Source: Streptomyces sp. LaPpAH-108
GTDB taxonomy: Bacteria > Actinomycetota > Actinomycetes > Streptomycetales > Streptomycetaceae
Direction: 5' to 3'
Assembly: GCF_000373625.1 (NCBI RefSeq)
Contig: NZ_KB891993.1
Span: forward strand, 124,001-188,000
DNA length: 64,000 nucleotides
Of the stretch, positions 35,456 to 44,669 are shown one piece after another. Below the pieces are notes generated by a model. It had not been told where the DNA came from and did not search any database. It worked only from the letters and a program-made list of their open reading frames with translations. The first letter of the stretch is position 1. Each line of letters starts with the position of its first letter. Position numbers and translations under genes: made by a program.

Positions 35456-36343
35456 ATGAGTACTCCGAAGATGCGTGTGGACGAGATCGACATCGACGCC
35501 CCGCTGGTACGGCGGCTGGTGGCCGGGCGGTTCCCCGACTGGGCGGGGCTGCCGGTGCGGCGGCTGGAGTCGTCCGGCACCGAGAACGCGATGTTCCGCC
35601 TGGGCCCGGACCTGGTGGTACGGCTCCCCCGGCATCCCGGCGCGGTGGCCGACGTGGCGCTCGAGCGGCGCTGGCTGCCCCGGCTCGGCCCCCTGCTGCC
35701 GGTGTCCGCACCTCAGCCGGTGGGCCTCGGGGAGCCCGACGAGCACTTTCCCTGGCCCTGGTCGGTCTACCACTGGCTGGAGGGCGGCAACCCGGTCGCG
35801 GGCGCCGTCGAACGACCCGGCCCGCTGGCCCGGGACCTGGGCCGGTTCGTGACCGCACTGCGCCGGGCCGGAACGGAGGACGCGCCTTGGGGATACCGAG
35901 GCGGCCCGCTCGCGAACCAGGACGCGGAGACCCGGTCGGCACTGGCGGAGCTGACCGGCCGGATCGACACGGAAACGGCGACCGCGCTCTGGGAACGGGC
36001 CCTGAAGGCTCCCGCCCACCCGGGCCCGCCGGTCTGGGCGCACGGCGACCTCTCCCCCGGCAACGTCCTGGTCGCCGACGGGCGGCTCGGCGCGGTCATC
36101 GACTTCGGCTGCGCGGGGGTGGGCGACCCGGCCGTGGACCTGATCGTGGCGTGGAACCTGCTGCCCGCTTCCGCCCGTGAGACCTTCCGGGAGACCGTGA
36201 GCGCCGACGACGCGGAGTGGGCTCGCGGACGCGGCTGGGCCCTCTCCATCGCCCTGGTCCAGTTGCCGTACTACTGGCAGACCAACCCGGTGCTGGCCGC
36301 GAACGCCCGCCATACGATCACCGAGATCCTGCGGGAGGGATGA
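35456..36343 (+). CDS. Aminoglycoside phosphotransferase-family kinase
   Basis: 295 residues from ATG 35456. APH fold: nucleotide-binding N-lobe (SSGTENAMFRLG, VVRLPRHP), Brenner motif HGDLSPGNVLV around residue 197 and the metal-binding IDFGCAGVGDPAVDL motif. Catalytic Asp is present. Although grouped with aminoglycoside kinases, many such Streptomyces proteins phosphorylate sugars or other small alcohols, so resistance should not be assumed. No partner gene. Confidence 0.9.
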   Translation: MSTPKMRVDEIDIDAPLVRRLVAGRFPDWAGLPVRRLESSGTENAMFRLGPDLVVRLPRHPGAVADVALERRWLPRLGPLLPVSAPQPVGLGEPDEHFPWPWSVYHWLEGGNPVAGAVERPGPLARDLGRFVTALRRAGTEDAPWGYRGGPLANQDAETRSALAELTGRIDTETATALWERALKAPAHPGPPVWAHGDLSPGNVLVADGRLGAVIDFGCAGVGDPAVDLIVAWNLLPASARETFRETVSADDAEWARGRGWALSIALVQLPYYWQTNPVLAANARHTITEILREG

Positions 36344-36361
36344 GGACCGCGCGGCGCCGCG

Positions 36362-36589
36362 TCAGAGCAGACGCAGCGCCGCGTCCACGCTGTCGCCGCC
36401 GTGCGCGTTGAACGCGATGGCGGCCTGCGGTGCGTGACGGCGGATCAGATTCACGATCCGCTCGAAGAGCGGCAGCAGCGCCTCCGTCTTACGGATTCCG
36501 CCGCCGACGACGACCACGTCCCAGGGGCGCGCGTCCAGCGCCGTCGTCAGCGTCTCCTCGGCCGTCTCGTCGAAGACGACGAGCGTCAT
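36362..36589 (-). pseudogene. N-terminally truncated conserved hypothetical
   Basis: The 75-codon open frame matches only the C-terminal two thirds of a small conserved bacterial protein (about 120 residues) that I recognise by LVVFDETAEETLTTAL, VVVVGGGIRKTE and LFERIVNLIRRHAPQAAIAFN. About 45 N-terminal residues are missing: an in-frame TGA lies 18 bp before the ATG and the next gene's stop is only 48 bp away. No ribosome-binding site is apparent. It is therefore probably a remnant left by a deletion; a short functional product cannot be excluded. Confidence 0.65.
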
Positions 36590-36637
36590 GAGCGCGCCGC
36601 CAAGCCGTCAGACGCGCCCCGCCCGCCGGACGGCCCG

Positions 36638-37120
36638 TCAGCCGCCCGTGTACGCCTGCTCCAGGGCAGCGATGTCCATCTTGCCCATGGTCATCATGGC
36701 GCGCATGGCGCGGTCGGACTTCGCCGCGTCCGGGTCCTTGATCATCTCCAGCAGGCGCTCGGGGACGACCTGCCAGGAGACGCCGAAGCGGTCCTTGAGC
36801 CAGCCGCACGGGCCGGGTTCGCCGCCGTCCTCGGTCAGCCGGGACCAGTAGTGGTCGACCTCCTTCTGGTCGGCACAGAGGATCTGGAACGAGATCGACT
36901 CGTTGAAGCGGAACTGGGGACCGCCGTCGAGGGCGACGAACCGCTGGCCGTTGGCCGTGAAGTCGACGGTCAGCACGGTGCCGGGCTCCCCCGGACTCGC
37001 CTCCCCGTGGCGGACGACGTCGCCGATGCGGGAGTCCTTGAACACGGAGACGTAGAAATGCGCGGCCTCCTCCGCCTGGCCGTCGAACCAGAGACACGTG
37101 ATGAATCCGTCGGTGGTCAT
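36638..37120 (-). CDS. PhnB-like VOC protein
   Basis: 160 residues. The sequence ITCLWFDGQAEEAAHFYVSVFKDSRIG and the later QFRFNESISFQI and CGWLKDRFGVSWQVVP match the PhnB/3-dmu-9_3-mt group of the vicinal oxygen chelate superfamily. The enzyme function is generally unknown despite a historic methyltransferase label. It adjoins the truncated gene at 36362, which may have lost its N-terminus in a rearrangement here. Confidence 0.88.
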   Translation of the reverse strand: MTTDGFITCLWFDGQAEEAAHFYVSVFKDSRIGDVVRHGEASPGEPGTVLTVDFTANGQRFVALDGGPQFRFNESISFQILCADQKEVDHYWSRLTEDGGEPGPCGWLKDRFGVSWQVVPERLLEMIKDPDAAKSDRAMRAMMTMGKMDIAALEQAYTGG

Positions 37121-37589
37121 GAACGCCTCCCGGGCGTGGTGGGTGGTGCGTAGTGGTGTCGCGGTCGTGGATGTGGACCGGGACGGGCGCCGGAACTCAT
37201 CGGTGGGGTGGTGAAAGCGGGAGGAGCAGGGGCGATTTCAGGCCACTGGGTGACCGGGTCGCATCCCTCACGGTAGGCCGCGCGAGGGCTGTCGCTTGGC
37301 CGACACGCAAGCCGGAAAACATCTCTCACCTGCGCTTTTCTATATCCAAGCCGCACGAATCGGCGATGCGGCCCGATCGACACACCCTCGGCCGAACGTC
37401 ACCTTCACGCCACTGCTTCGCACCGCCCGCATGGGGTGCGTGACCCTGGGTACCCGCCCCGAGAGGAAGAGGAAACAGGAATAGGGCGCGGATTTCCGGG
37501 AATCCGGGGACCACGCAGCGTCTGCGGCCGAGCGCGCCATCGAGGCCACAGGGGCTGACACCGAAACCGTGACTCACGTGGGAGAGGTA
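37121..37589. other. 469-bp gap with promoter region of the sigma gene
   Basis: No gene is convincing in this stretch. The clear content is the SigB-type promoter match at 37429-37453 and an AT-rich patch near 37310-37350 (ACATCTCTCACC ... TTTTCTATATCC). A short palindrome (GGATT TCCGGG AATCC) sits near 37491-37506. Confidence 0.5.
37429..37453 (+). promoter_or_regulatory. SigB-type promoter of the sigma gene
   Basis: GCAT (37429-37432), 15-bp spacer, GGGTAC (37448-37453) is a full match to the Streptomyces SigB consensus GnnT-N14-16-GGGTAC. It lies 136 bp upstream of a SigB/SigF-family sigma gene, consistent with autoregulation or a sigma cascade. Confidence 0.7.
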
Positions 37590-38480
37590 ATGGACACCGC
37601 CGCCGGCATCCGGTCGCACGCCGAGGTCGCCGAGAAGACCGCACAGGACACGACGGTCGAGGAGAGCCTTCCGGGAATCGCGGACCCCACGTCCGTGGCG
37701 CCCCGGGACGCGCGGGCACTGTCCCGCCAGTTCTTCCGCCGGCTGGCCGAGCTGGAGGAGGGCACCCACGAGTACCAGTACGCGCGCAACACCCTGATCG
37801 AGATGAACATGTCGCTGGTGCGGTTCGCGGCCGGACGCTTCCGGGGCCGTGGCGACGACATGGAGGACATCGTCCAGACCGGCATGATCGGTCTGATCAA
37901 GGCGATCGACCGGTTCGAGGTGTCGCGCGAGGTCGAGTTCACCTCCTTCGCGCTGCCGTACATCGTGGGCGAGATCAAGCGGTTCTTCCGGGACACCACC
38001 TGGGCGGTGCACGTCCCGCGTCGGCTCCAGGAGCTGCGTGTGGAGCTGGCCAAGGCCCGTGAGGAGCTGTCCAGCAGGCTCGACCGCGACCCGACGGTCG
38101 CCGAGCTGGCCACCCTGATGAACATCACCGAGGCCGAGGTCGTCGAGGGCCAGGTCGCCGCGAACGGCTACAACTCCTCGTCCCTGGACGCCGCGCTCAC
38201 CGGTGACGGCCCCGAGGACGGCGAGGCCGTGCTCGCGGACTTCATCGGCGTGGAGGAGGAGGGGCTGCGGCTGGTCGAGGACTTCCACGCCCTCGCCCCG
38301 CTGATGGCCGACCTGAGCGAGCGCGACCGCCGGATCATCCACATGCGGTTCGTGGAGGAGGCCACCCAGGCGGAGATCGGTCAGCAGCTCGGCTGCTCCC
38401 AGATGCACGTCTCCCGCCTCATCAAGCGGATCATCTCGCGGCTGCGCCAGGGGATGCTCGGCGAACTCGGCTGCGCCTGA
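37590..38480 (+). CDS. RNA polymerase sigma factor, SigB/SigF family
   Basis: 296 residues from ATG 37590 (GGGAGAGGTA upstream; a GTG at 37569 lacks a site). Regions 2 (DDMEDIVQTGMIGLIKAIDRF), 3 (VPRRLQELRVELAKAREELSSRL) and 4 (LSERDRRIIHMRFVEEATQAEIG ... SQMHVSRLIKRI) are complete, with no region 1.1, as in SigB/SigF/SigG-type stress and sporulation factors. A 35-residue acidic N-terminal extension is present. A matching SigB-type promoter precedes it, and an RsbW-like ATPase gene follows convergently. Confidence 0.93.
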   Translation: MDTAAGIRSHAEVAEKTAQDTTVEESLPGIADPTSVAPRDARALSRQFFRRLAELEEGTHEYQYARNTLIEMNMSLVRFAAGRFRGRGDDMEDIVQTGMIGLIKAIDRFEVSREVEFTSFALPYIVGEIKRFFRDTTWAVHVPRRLQELRVELAKAREELSSRLDRDPTVAELATLMNITEAEVVEGQVAANGYNSSSLDAALTGDGPEDGEAVLADFIGVEEEGLRLVEDFHALAPLMADLSERDRRIIHMRFVEEATQAEIGQQLGCSQMHVSRLIKRIISRLRQGMLGELGCA

Positions 38481-38490
38481 GTCCACGGCG

Positions 38491-38529
38491 ACGGGCCCGG
38501 TCGTGCGAACACCGGGCCCGTTCTGCTGC
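38491..38529 (+). terminator. Strong terminator after the sigma gene
   Basis: Perfect 11-bp stem: ACGGGCCCGGT (38491-38501) with ACCGGGCCCGT (38511-38521), 9-nt loop, then TCTGCTGC. It begins 11 bp after the stop codon. Confidence 0.82.
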
Positions 38530-38597
38530 TCCGACGGCTTCCCTTGCCTCTACGCGTGCCTCTACCGGCTTCCCTCGCGGAGACGAGGTGCGCGTGG

Positions 38598-39050
38598 TCA
38601 GGAGGCCAGCTCGACCCGGGCCCGGACCCGCTTGCCGACGGGCACGCGGTCCACGGTGATCTCGGTGGCGAGCGCGCTCACGATCTCCAGCCCGTGGCGG
38701 CCGACGCGCTGCGGGTCCTTGGGGAAGGCCCGGGGCAGCACGACGCTGCTGTCGTACACGACGACCGCGACCGTGCTGTCCGTCCCCTCCAGCTCCAGGA
38801 TGTACGGCCCGTCGCTGTGCCGGTCGGCGTTGGTGACCAGCTCGCTCACGACGAGCAGCACCTCCCCCGCGGCGCGGCTGTCGACCATGGCGCACCACTC
38901 GTTGCGCAGCTGTTCCAGGAACTGGGCGGCGAAGGCCCGTGCCGCGGCGATGCATCCGGGTTCGCCGGTGTAGTGCGCCGCGCGTCGCAGCGGCTCCACG
39001 GGTACGTCGAAACCAGTCGGTATCACTGCCCCGCCCAGTTGTTCCGTCAT
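38598..39050 (-). CDS. ATP-binding anti-sigma-type protein (HATPase_c_2)
   Basis: 150 residues from ATG 39050, the shortest frame with an ACAGGC-type site. HATPase core: N-box SELVTNADRHSDG and G-box DPQRVGRHGLEIV. The N-terminal 30 residues are a variable arm. It is convergent with the SigB/SigF sigma factor gene, 117 bp away with a terminator between. It is a plausible but unproved anti-sigma factor for it, since genes in this class are often scattered. Confidence 0.85.
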   Translation of the reverse strand: MTEQLGGAVIPTGFDVPVEPLRRAAHYTGEPGCIAAARAFAAQFLEQLRNEWCAMVDSRAAGEVLLVVSELVTNADRHSDGPYILELEGTDSTVAVVVYDSSVVLPRAFPKDPQRVGRHGLEIVSALATEITVDRVPVGKRVRARVELAS

Positions 39051-39251
39051 GCCTGTCTCTCTCGAAGGGCCGGCCTTGTCGCCTGTCGCTCCTGTGCTCG
39101 TACCCCGAGCCGCGCCGGGCAGTCCACCGAGTCCGTTCGCCTCCGGCGCACAGCGGCTCGGACATCGGGTCATGGCCAGAATCCCACCGGTACGCGCGGG
39201 ACAGCAGAGGCGTACGACCGCGTACGTGGGGCGCGTTGCGGGGCGCACGGG

Positions 39252-39671
39252 TCAGGCGACGGGGACGACCGGCACCACGAAGGCGGGCACGGTGCGCTGC
39301 ATCCGCAGGGCATCGACCGACTCGGCGAGGAGTTCGTACTCCGTGGTGTCGTCGTGGGCGGCGATGCGCACCAGGCGCCCGGCCGCCAGCTCGTCGGCGA
39401 CCTGCTCCTGCCGGATGTCGTCCGCGCACCAGGCGCGCAGCAGGGTGGGTACGTCGGCCACCGTGTCCGCGACGGGCACCAGCGCGCCGGGCGGGAACGC
39501 CGTGTTCTCCGGGGCCGGGTCGAGCCGCTCCGCCATCCACGAGGCGCGGTCCCGCAGCCACCACAGGGCGAGTGCGAGGGTGGGCGCACGGTAACTGCCG
39601 AGCGGTACGCCCACGCGCTGTCCGCCGCACGTCCCGTACGCGGTGACATGGCACAGGAATTCGTCGTGCAC
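39252..39671 (-). CDS. Streptomyces hypothetical protein
   Basis: 139 residues from GTG 39671 (GGGGGAGTGAGC upstream). The N-terminal HDEFLCHVTAYGTCGGQRVG includes two Cys, then LALALWWLRDRASWMAERLD. C-terminus is Val-rich. No signal peptide and no recognised domain. Similar proteins appear only in streptomycetes as I recall; role unknown. On the same strand as the HATPase gene downstream, with a 201-bp gap. Confidence 0.6.
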   Translation of the reverse strand: MHDEFLCHVTAYGTCGGQRVGVPLGSYRAPTLALALWWLRDRASWMAERLDPAPENTAFPPGALVPVADTVADVPTLLRAWCADDIRQEQVADELAAGRLVRIAAHDDTTEYELLAESVDALRMQRTVPAFVVPVVPVA

Positions 39672-40143
39672 GCTCACTCCCCCGTTGCCTGGCCGATAGG
39701 GCGGTCGGACCCTCGCTTTCCGGTGCGGCTCATGTGCGGTGAGAAGTGCCCCTGGTATTCCGAGTATCGCCACGGGGGAAACGCTGTCACCACGTCTTTC
39801 CGGCCAGTCTCTTGGCATATGCGAAGCGGGGCCCTGTCCGAAAACACGAGGCAAGCCATGGCCACGCATTAGTCGTTGCGTGATCAACCGTTGCGTTTTA
39901 CGGGCGGTGCGGAAAGCGGACACGATGTGAATATCAGGGAAGCCGTGTGAATATCGGGGGAGTCATGTGAATGCGGATTCCCGCCCGCGCGGGTGACCGG
40001 CCCGGCCGCAATCCTCTCCCGGCGGCGAATCCACCCATCGGATGAACGTGCCCGTCCGGCCGCATGTCCGGGGTCCGCCGGACGCAGTGTGTGGGTGCCG
40101 TCCCGACGACCGGGACGCCATCGAAGGAAAGGTCACGCACGTC
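39672..40143. other. 472-bp gap with direct repeats upstream of the EF-hand gene
   Basis: Holds no convincing gene. It contains three 20-bp direct repeats (39926-39985) and a CGTTGCG direct repeat near 39871-39894 (TCGTTGCGTGATCAACCGTTGCG). AT content is higher than the coding surroundings around 39880-39960, consistent with promoter DNA of the EF-hand gene. Confidence 0.5.
39926..39985. repeat. 20-bp direct repeats, 2.5 copies
   Basis: Units begin TGTGAAT at 39926, 39946 and 39966. The first two share TGTGAATATCxGGGxAG; the third diverges after TGTGAATG. The 20-bp step is close to two helical turns, so a protein binding each copy would sit on one face. Confidence 0.75.
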
Positions 40144-40674
40144 ATGCGCACTGAGGCCATCGACCGGGTCGCCCTCGTCTTCTCGCTCTTCGACGCCAAC
40201 GGCAACGGTCGTCTGGACCCCGAGGACTTCGAGTTGATGACCACCCGGGTGATCGCGGCGGCCGAGGGGGCCGGTCCGGCCGCACGGGAGCGGATCGCGG
40301 TCGCGTTCCGGCGGTACTGGGAGACGCTGTCGGCCGAGCTGGACGCCGACGGCGACGGAAAGATCACGCCGGACGAATTCCAGGCGTGCGTCCTCGTTCC
40401 GGAGCGATTCGCCCCCACCGTGCGGGAGTTCGCGGAGAGTCTGGCCGCCCTGGGCGACCCGGACGGCGACGGTCTGATCGAACGCCCGCTGTTCCTCGGT
40501 CTGATGGACGCCATCGGTTTCCGGCGCGCCCACGTCGAAGCCCTCTTCGACGCCTTCGAACCGGATGCCTCGGACCGCATCACGGTGGAGAAGTGGATCG
40601 GCGGGATCGAGGACTTCTACGCGCCGGACAAGGCGGGCATTCCCGGGGACCGGCTGGTGGGGGCGGGCGGCTGA
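40144..40674 (+). CDS. EF-hand calcium-binding protein
   Basis: 176 residues from ATG 40144 (GAAGGAAAGG upstream). Four EF-hand loops: DANGNGRLDPED, DADGDGKITPDE, DPDGDGLIERPL and a degenerate DASDRITVEKW. Resembles the streptomycete CabB/CabD type calcium sensors. No signal peptide. Calcium affects aerial growth in these bacteria, and such proteins may buffer or sense it. The upstream 20-bp repeats could be regulatory sites. The metabolic trio begins 61 bp downstream. Confidence 0.92.
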   Translation: MRTEAIDRVALVFSLFDANGNGRLDPEDFELMTTRVIAAAEGAGPAARERIAVAFRRYWETLSAELDADGDGKITPDEFQACVLVPERFAPTVREFAESLAALGDPDGDGLIERPLFLGLMDAIGFRRAHVEALFDAFEPDASDRITVEKWIGGIEDFYAPDKAGIPGDRLVGAGG

Positions 40675-40734
40675 GCCCGTGAAGGCCGTACGCACACAGG
40701 GAGTTCAGGAGTCGAGGCAGAGAGGAGCGGCCGG

Positions 40735-41844
40735 GTGACGGTCGTCGGACTGGCGGTGGGCCGGGGCACGGGCCCGGAGATCGCCGCCGTCTTCGAACGG
40801 GTGCTGGGGCATCTCGCGAAGGCGCACGGTGTCCCGGTGACGGTGGAGCGCTCGGGGCGGGTCTACGACTCGTACGTGTCGCTGCGCGGCGCGGGCGTCG
40901 AGCGGACCGCCGCGCTCACCGCCGAGGACGCGGCGCATTACGAGGAATTCTGCCGGGAGTTGGCGGCCCGAGGGGCGACCGCCGTGTTCCGTACCGCGAT
41001 CAACGCGCAATCGCTGTATCTGGTACGGCAGCGGCTGCGCGCGGTGAAGGTCGACACCCTGGGCGGCCCGCCGGACGGTTCGGCACCGGAGCTGCTGCTC
41101 GTCCGGGACCAGGCGCAGGGCTTCTACACCGGGGACAACACCCACTCCCCCGGCCGGGTGGTCCGGACGATGGAGTTCAGCGAGGAGATCACCGGCGAAG
41201 TGCTCGACTGCGCGCTGCGCCGGGCGCGGCGGCTGTGGCCCGAGGGCGGGGCCCGGCAGGTGGTGATGGCGTACAAGTTCCATCTGCTGGACGGGGCGTT
41301 GGACGACTGGGTGAAGCGGGCGGCGGACCGGCACGGGGTGGAGATCCGGCTGTGCCAGCCGGACACCGTGAACCGCGATCTGATCACGCATGGGCTGCCG
41401 CCCCGCACGGTGATCGTCGCCGGGAACGAGTGGGGCGACATCATGCATGTGATGCTGCTCGACCGGTTCGGTGGTGAGCGGCAGGAGACCCGCTGCACGG
41501 AGAACGTCCATCTGCGCCCGGACGTGGCCGACTTGGTGGAGTACCAGACGGTGCACGGCTCGGCGGACGACCTGGAGGGCCGGGACGCGGTGAACCCGGT
41601 CGCGGCGATCCGCGCGGCGGCGGCCGTCGCCGAGCGTCACGCGGGCTGTCCGGGCGCGGTGGCCGCCGTGGAGACGGCGCTCGCGGAGCTGTCGCGGCAG
41701 GGGGTGTGCACCGCCGACCTGGGCGGGGAGGGGACGACCAGCCAGGTGGTGGACGCCCTGCTGACGGCGCTGGACGCGGTACCGGGAGCTGCGGCGGTGC
41801 CCGCTCAAGGCATCGGGGAGTCCCCGATCGCCGCCGGGACATGA
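40735..41844 (+). CDS. Isocitrate/isopropylmalate dehydrogenase-like protein
   Basis: 369 residues from GTG 40735 (GAGGAGCGGCC). Beta-decarboxylating dehydrogenase fold: substrate Arg/Tyr region VRDQAQGFYTG, catalytic Lys in AYKFHLLDG, Asp in CQPDTVNRD, and VHGSADDLEGRDAVNP near the NAD site. The metal-binding NxxGDxxSD motif reads NEWGDIMHV, so the second Asp is replaced by Val. It may use an atypical substrate or have reduced metal dependence. Overlaps the next gene by 4 bp. Likely makes or breaks a small branched hydroxy acid; inference. Confidence 0.85.
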   Translation: MTVVGLAVGRGTGPEIAAVFERVLGHLAKAHGVPVTVERSGRVYDSYVSLRGAGVERTAALTAEDAAHYEEFCRELAARGATAVFRTAINAQSLYLVRQRLRAVKVDTLGGPPDGSAPELLLVRDQAQGFYTGDNTHSPGRVVRTMEFSEEITGEVLDCALRRARRLWPEGGARQVVMAYKFHLLDGALDDWVKRAADRHGVEIRLCQPDTVNRDLITHGLPPRTVIVAGNEWGDIMHVMLLDRFGGERQETRCTENVHLRPDVADLVEYQTVHGSADDLEGRDAVNPVAAIRAAAAVAERHAGCPGAVAAVETALAELSRQGVCTADLGGEGTTSQVVDALLTALDAVPGAAAVPAQGIGESPIAAGT

Positions 41845-42584
41845 CGGGCACGGACGGGCGCACGGCGCTGGTCGTCGTGGACCTCCAGGCCGACTTCTGC
41901 GGTCCGTCCGCCGCCGCCCGGCACGGCCACGACCCGGCCGTGCTCACCCGCGCCGCCGAGAACGCCGCCCGCGCGGTGGCGGCGGCGCGGGCGGCGGGCA
42001 CCGAGGTGGTCTTCGTCCGCTTCCTGGGGGACGAGGACCACCAGGGGCCCAGCTGGCGGCGGCGCGACCGGCTGCTCGGCAAGCGGCCCAAGTGCGTCAC
42101 GGGCACCCCGGGCGCGGAGTTCCACGGGGTCTCCCCCGCGCCCGGCGAGGCGGTGTTCACCAAGTACGCCTGTTTCGACGCCTTCCTCGCGGACGGCTTC
42201 GAACCCCACTTGCGTGAACGCGGCGTCGTACGGCTGGTGTTCGCGGGGGTGTTCCTCGATGTGTGCGTGGACTCCAGCGCGCGGACCGCGTTCCAGAAGG
42301 GGTTCGAGGTGTCGGTGCTCACCGACTGCACGACCCCGCTGCACCTGCCCGAGGAGCGGATCCTCGGCTTCATGCGGCGGGTGTACGGCGCCCGCCTCAC
42401 CACCCGCGCGGACCCGGAGGTGTGGGCCGCGTACCCCGCGACACCGGGACCGAGCCGCCATACGACCGAGGAGGAGAGATCACGACCACCGTCACCACGC
42501 CCCGACCCGACCCCGGCGACCCAGCCAAGTCCGCCGAATCCGGCGCCCCCGGAGCCTCAGGAGTGGACGTCGGCGTCGGAGTGA
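41841..42584 (+). CDS. Isochorismatase-family cysteine hydrolase
   Basis: 247 residues, ATG overlapping the previous stop. Catalytic triad: Asp in VVVDLQADF, Lys in VFTKYACF and Cys in GVFLDVCVDSS, the isochorismatase/nicotinamidase set. Domain ends near residue 190; a 50-residue Pro-rich tail overlaps the start of the methyltransferase frame. Such enzymes hydrolyse vinyl ethers or amides (isochorismate, nicotinamide, ureidoacrylate). With its neighbours it suggests a small tailoring pathway. Confidence 0.88.
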   Translation: MTGTDGRTALVVVDLQADFCGPSAAARHGHDPAVLTRAAENAARAVAAARAAGTEVVFVRFLGDEDHQGPSWRRRDRLLGKRPKCVTGTPGAEFHGVSPAPGEAVFTKYACFDAFLADGFEPHLRERGVVRLVFAGVFLDVCVDSSARTAFQKGFEVSVLTDCTTPLHLPEERILGFMRRVYGARLTTRADPEVWAAYPATPGPSRHTTEEERSRPPSPRPDPTPATQPSPPNPAPPEPQEWTSASE

Positions 42585-43441
42585 CCGCGCTGCTGGTCGC
42601 CGCCGCCCGCGCGCTCGAGACGCACCGCCCCGACGCGCTCGCCCGCGATCCGTACGCCGCGCACTTCGTCCGCGCGGCCCGCGCCTCGGCGGGCTGGCCG
42701 CTGCGCCCCGAGCAGGTGCCGGACGGGGACGCCGACCCGGTGTGGGGGCGGCTCGGCCGCTACTTCGGGCTGCGCACCCGGGCGCTGGACGACGCGCTGC
42801 GGGCGGCGGCGGCCTCCGGCACCCGGCAGTTCGTGCTGCTGGGCGCCGGGCTCGACACCCGGGCGTTCCGGCTGGACTGGCCGCCGGGCAGCACGGTGTG
42901 GGAGGTGGACCGGCCGGGCGTCCTCGCCTTCAAGGAGCGGGTGCTGGACTCGCTGGGCGCCGTCCCGGTGGCCCGGCGTGTGCCGGTCGCCGCGGATCTG
43001 TGCGAGGACTGGGCCACGGCCCTGCTCCGCGCCGGACTGGACCCGGCCGCGCCCACCGGCTGGCTGGCCGAGGGGCTGCTGCTCTATCTGCCCGCCGACG
43101 CCGAGCGCCGACTCCTCGTGAAGATCGGCGAGTTGAGCGCCCCGGGCAGCACCCTGGCGTACGAGGTGAAGCTGCACCGGGAGGTGCGGGCGGTACGGCA
43201 CAACCCGGTGTACACCGCGACCCGGCAGCGGCTCGGCATCGATCTGCTCGCCCTCTTCGACGGTGATCCGCGTCCGGACTCGGCCGCGGATCTGGCGGGG
43301 CGCGGCTGGCGCACCCGGGTGGACTCACCGTACGACCACACCCGCCGCTACGGCCGGGGCCCGCGTCCCGAGCCGGACGACGCGCTGGCGGTGAACCGCT
43401 GGGTGTTCGCCGTCAAACCGGCCGCAGACCGGGGAAGTTGA
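42563..43441 (+). CDS. Class I SAM methyltransferase (TIGR00027/O-methyltransferase type)
   Basis: 292 residues from GTG 42563; a second GTG at 42581 overlaps the isochorismatase stop and either may be used. Core motifs: VGVTALLVAAARALETHRPD, LLGAGLDTRAFRL (SAM motif I) and TGWLAEGLLLYLP, as in the leucine carboxyl methyltransferase-like family used in polyketide tailoring. A purine-rich GAGGAGAG near 42473 is followed by ATC where an ATG would sit, so the ancestral start may have been lost. Coupled to the genes before it. Confidence 0.83.
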   Translation: MDVGVGVTALLVAAARALETHRPDALARDPYAAHFVRAARASAGWPLRPEQVPDGDADPVWGRLGRYFGLRTRALDDALRAAAASGTRQFVLLGAGLDTRAFRLDWPPGSTVWEVDRPGVLAFKERVLDSLGAVPVARRVPVAADLCEDWATALLRAGLDPAAPTGWLAEGLLLYLPADAERRLLVKIGELSAPGSTLAYEVKLHREVRAVRHNPVYTATRQRLGIDLLALFDGDPRPDSAADLAGRGWRTRVDSPYDHTRRYGRGPRPEPDDALAVNRWVFAVKPAADRGS

Positions 43442-43524
43442 CCGCTTCCCCGGCCGCGACCGGGCCACCGGGCCACCGAGCCACTCAGCCGCTCAATCGC
43501 GGCCCCTCAGGGGCAGTTGGCCCC

Positions 43525-44517
<993 letters not shown>

Positions 44518-44669
44518 CGCGACTCCAGTGGGGTGGGCACTCGGTCTTCCCGGCTGCCGGGTGTCCGGCAGCCTCCCCCACTCTGTCCCGGGGCCCGGTC
44601 AGCGGTCCAACAGGAGAATGCGATGGGTTTGAGCGAGCGGGTTTCTCAATCCGGTTAGGCTTCTCCGTC

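Noticed and set aside
37117..37383. Small minus-strand frame upstream of the PhnB-like gene
   Set aside because: Gives an Arg/Pro/His-rich product without homology and lies in the promoter area.
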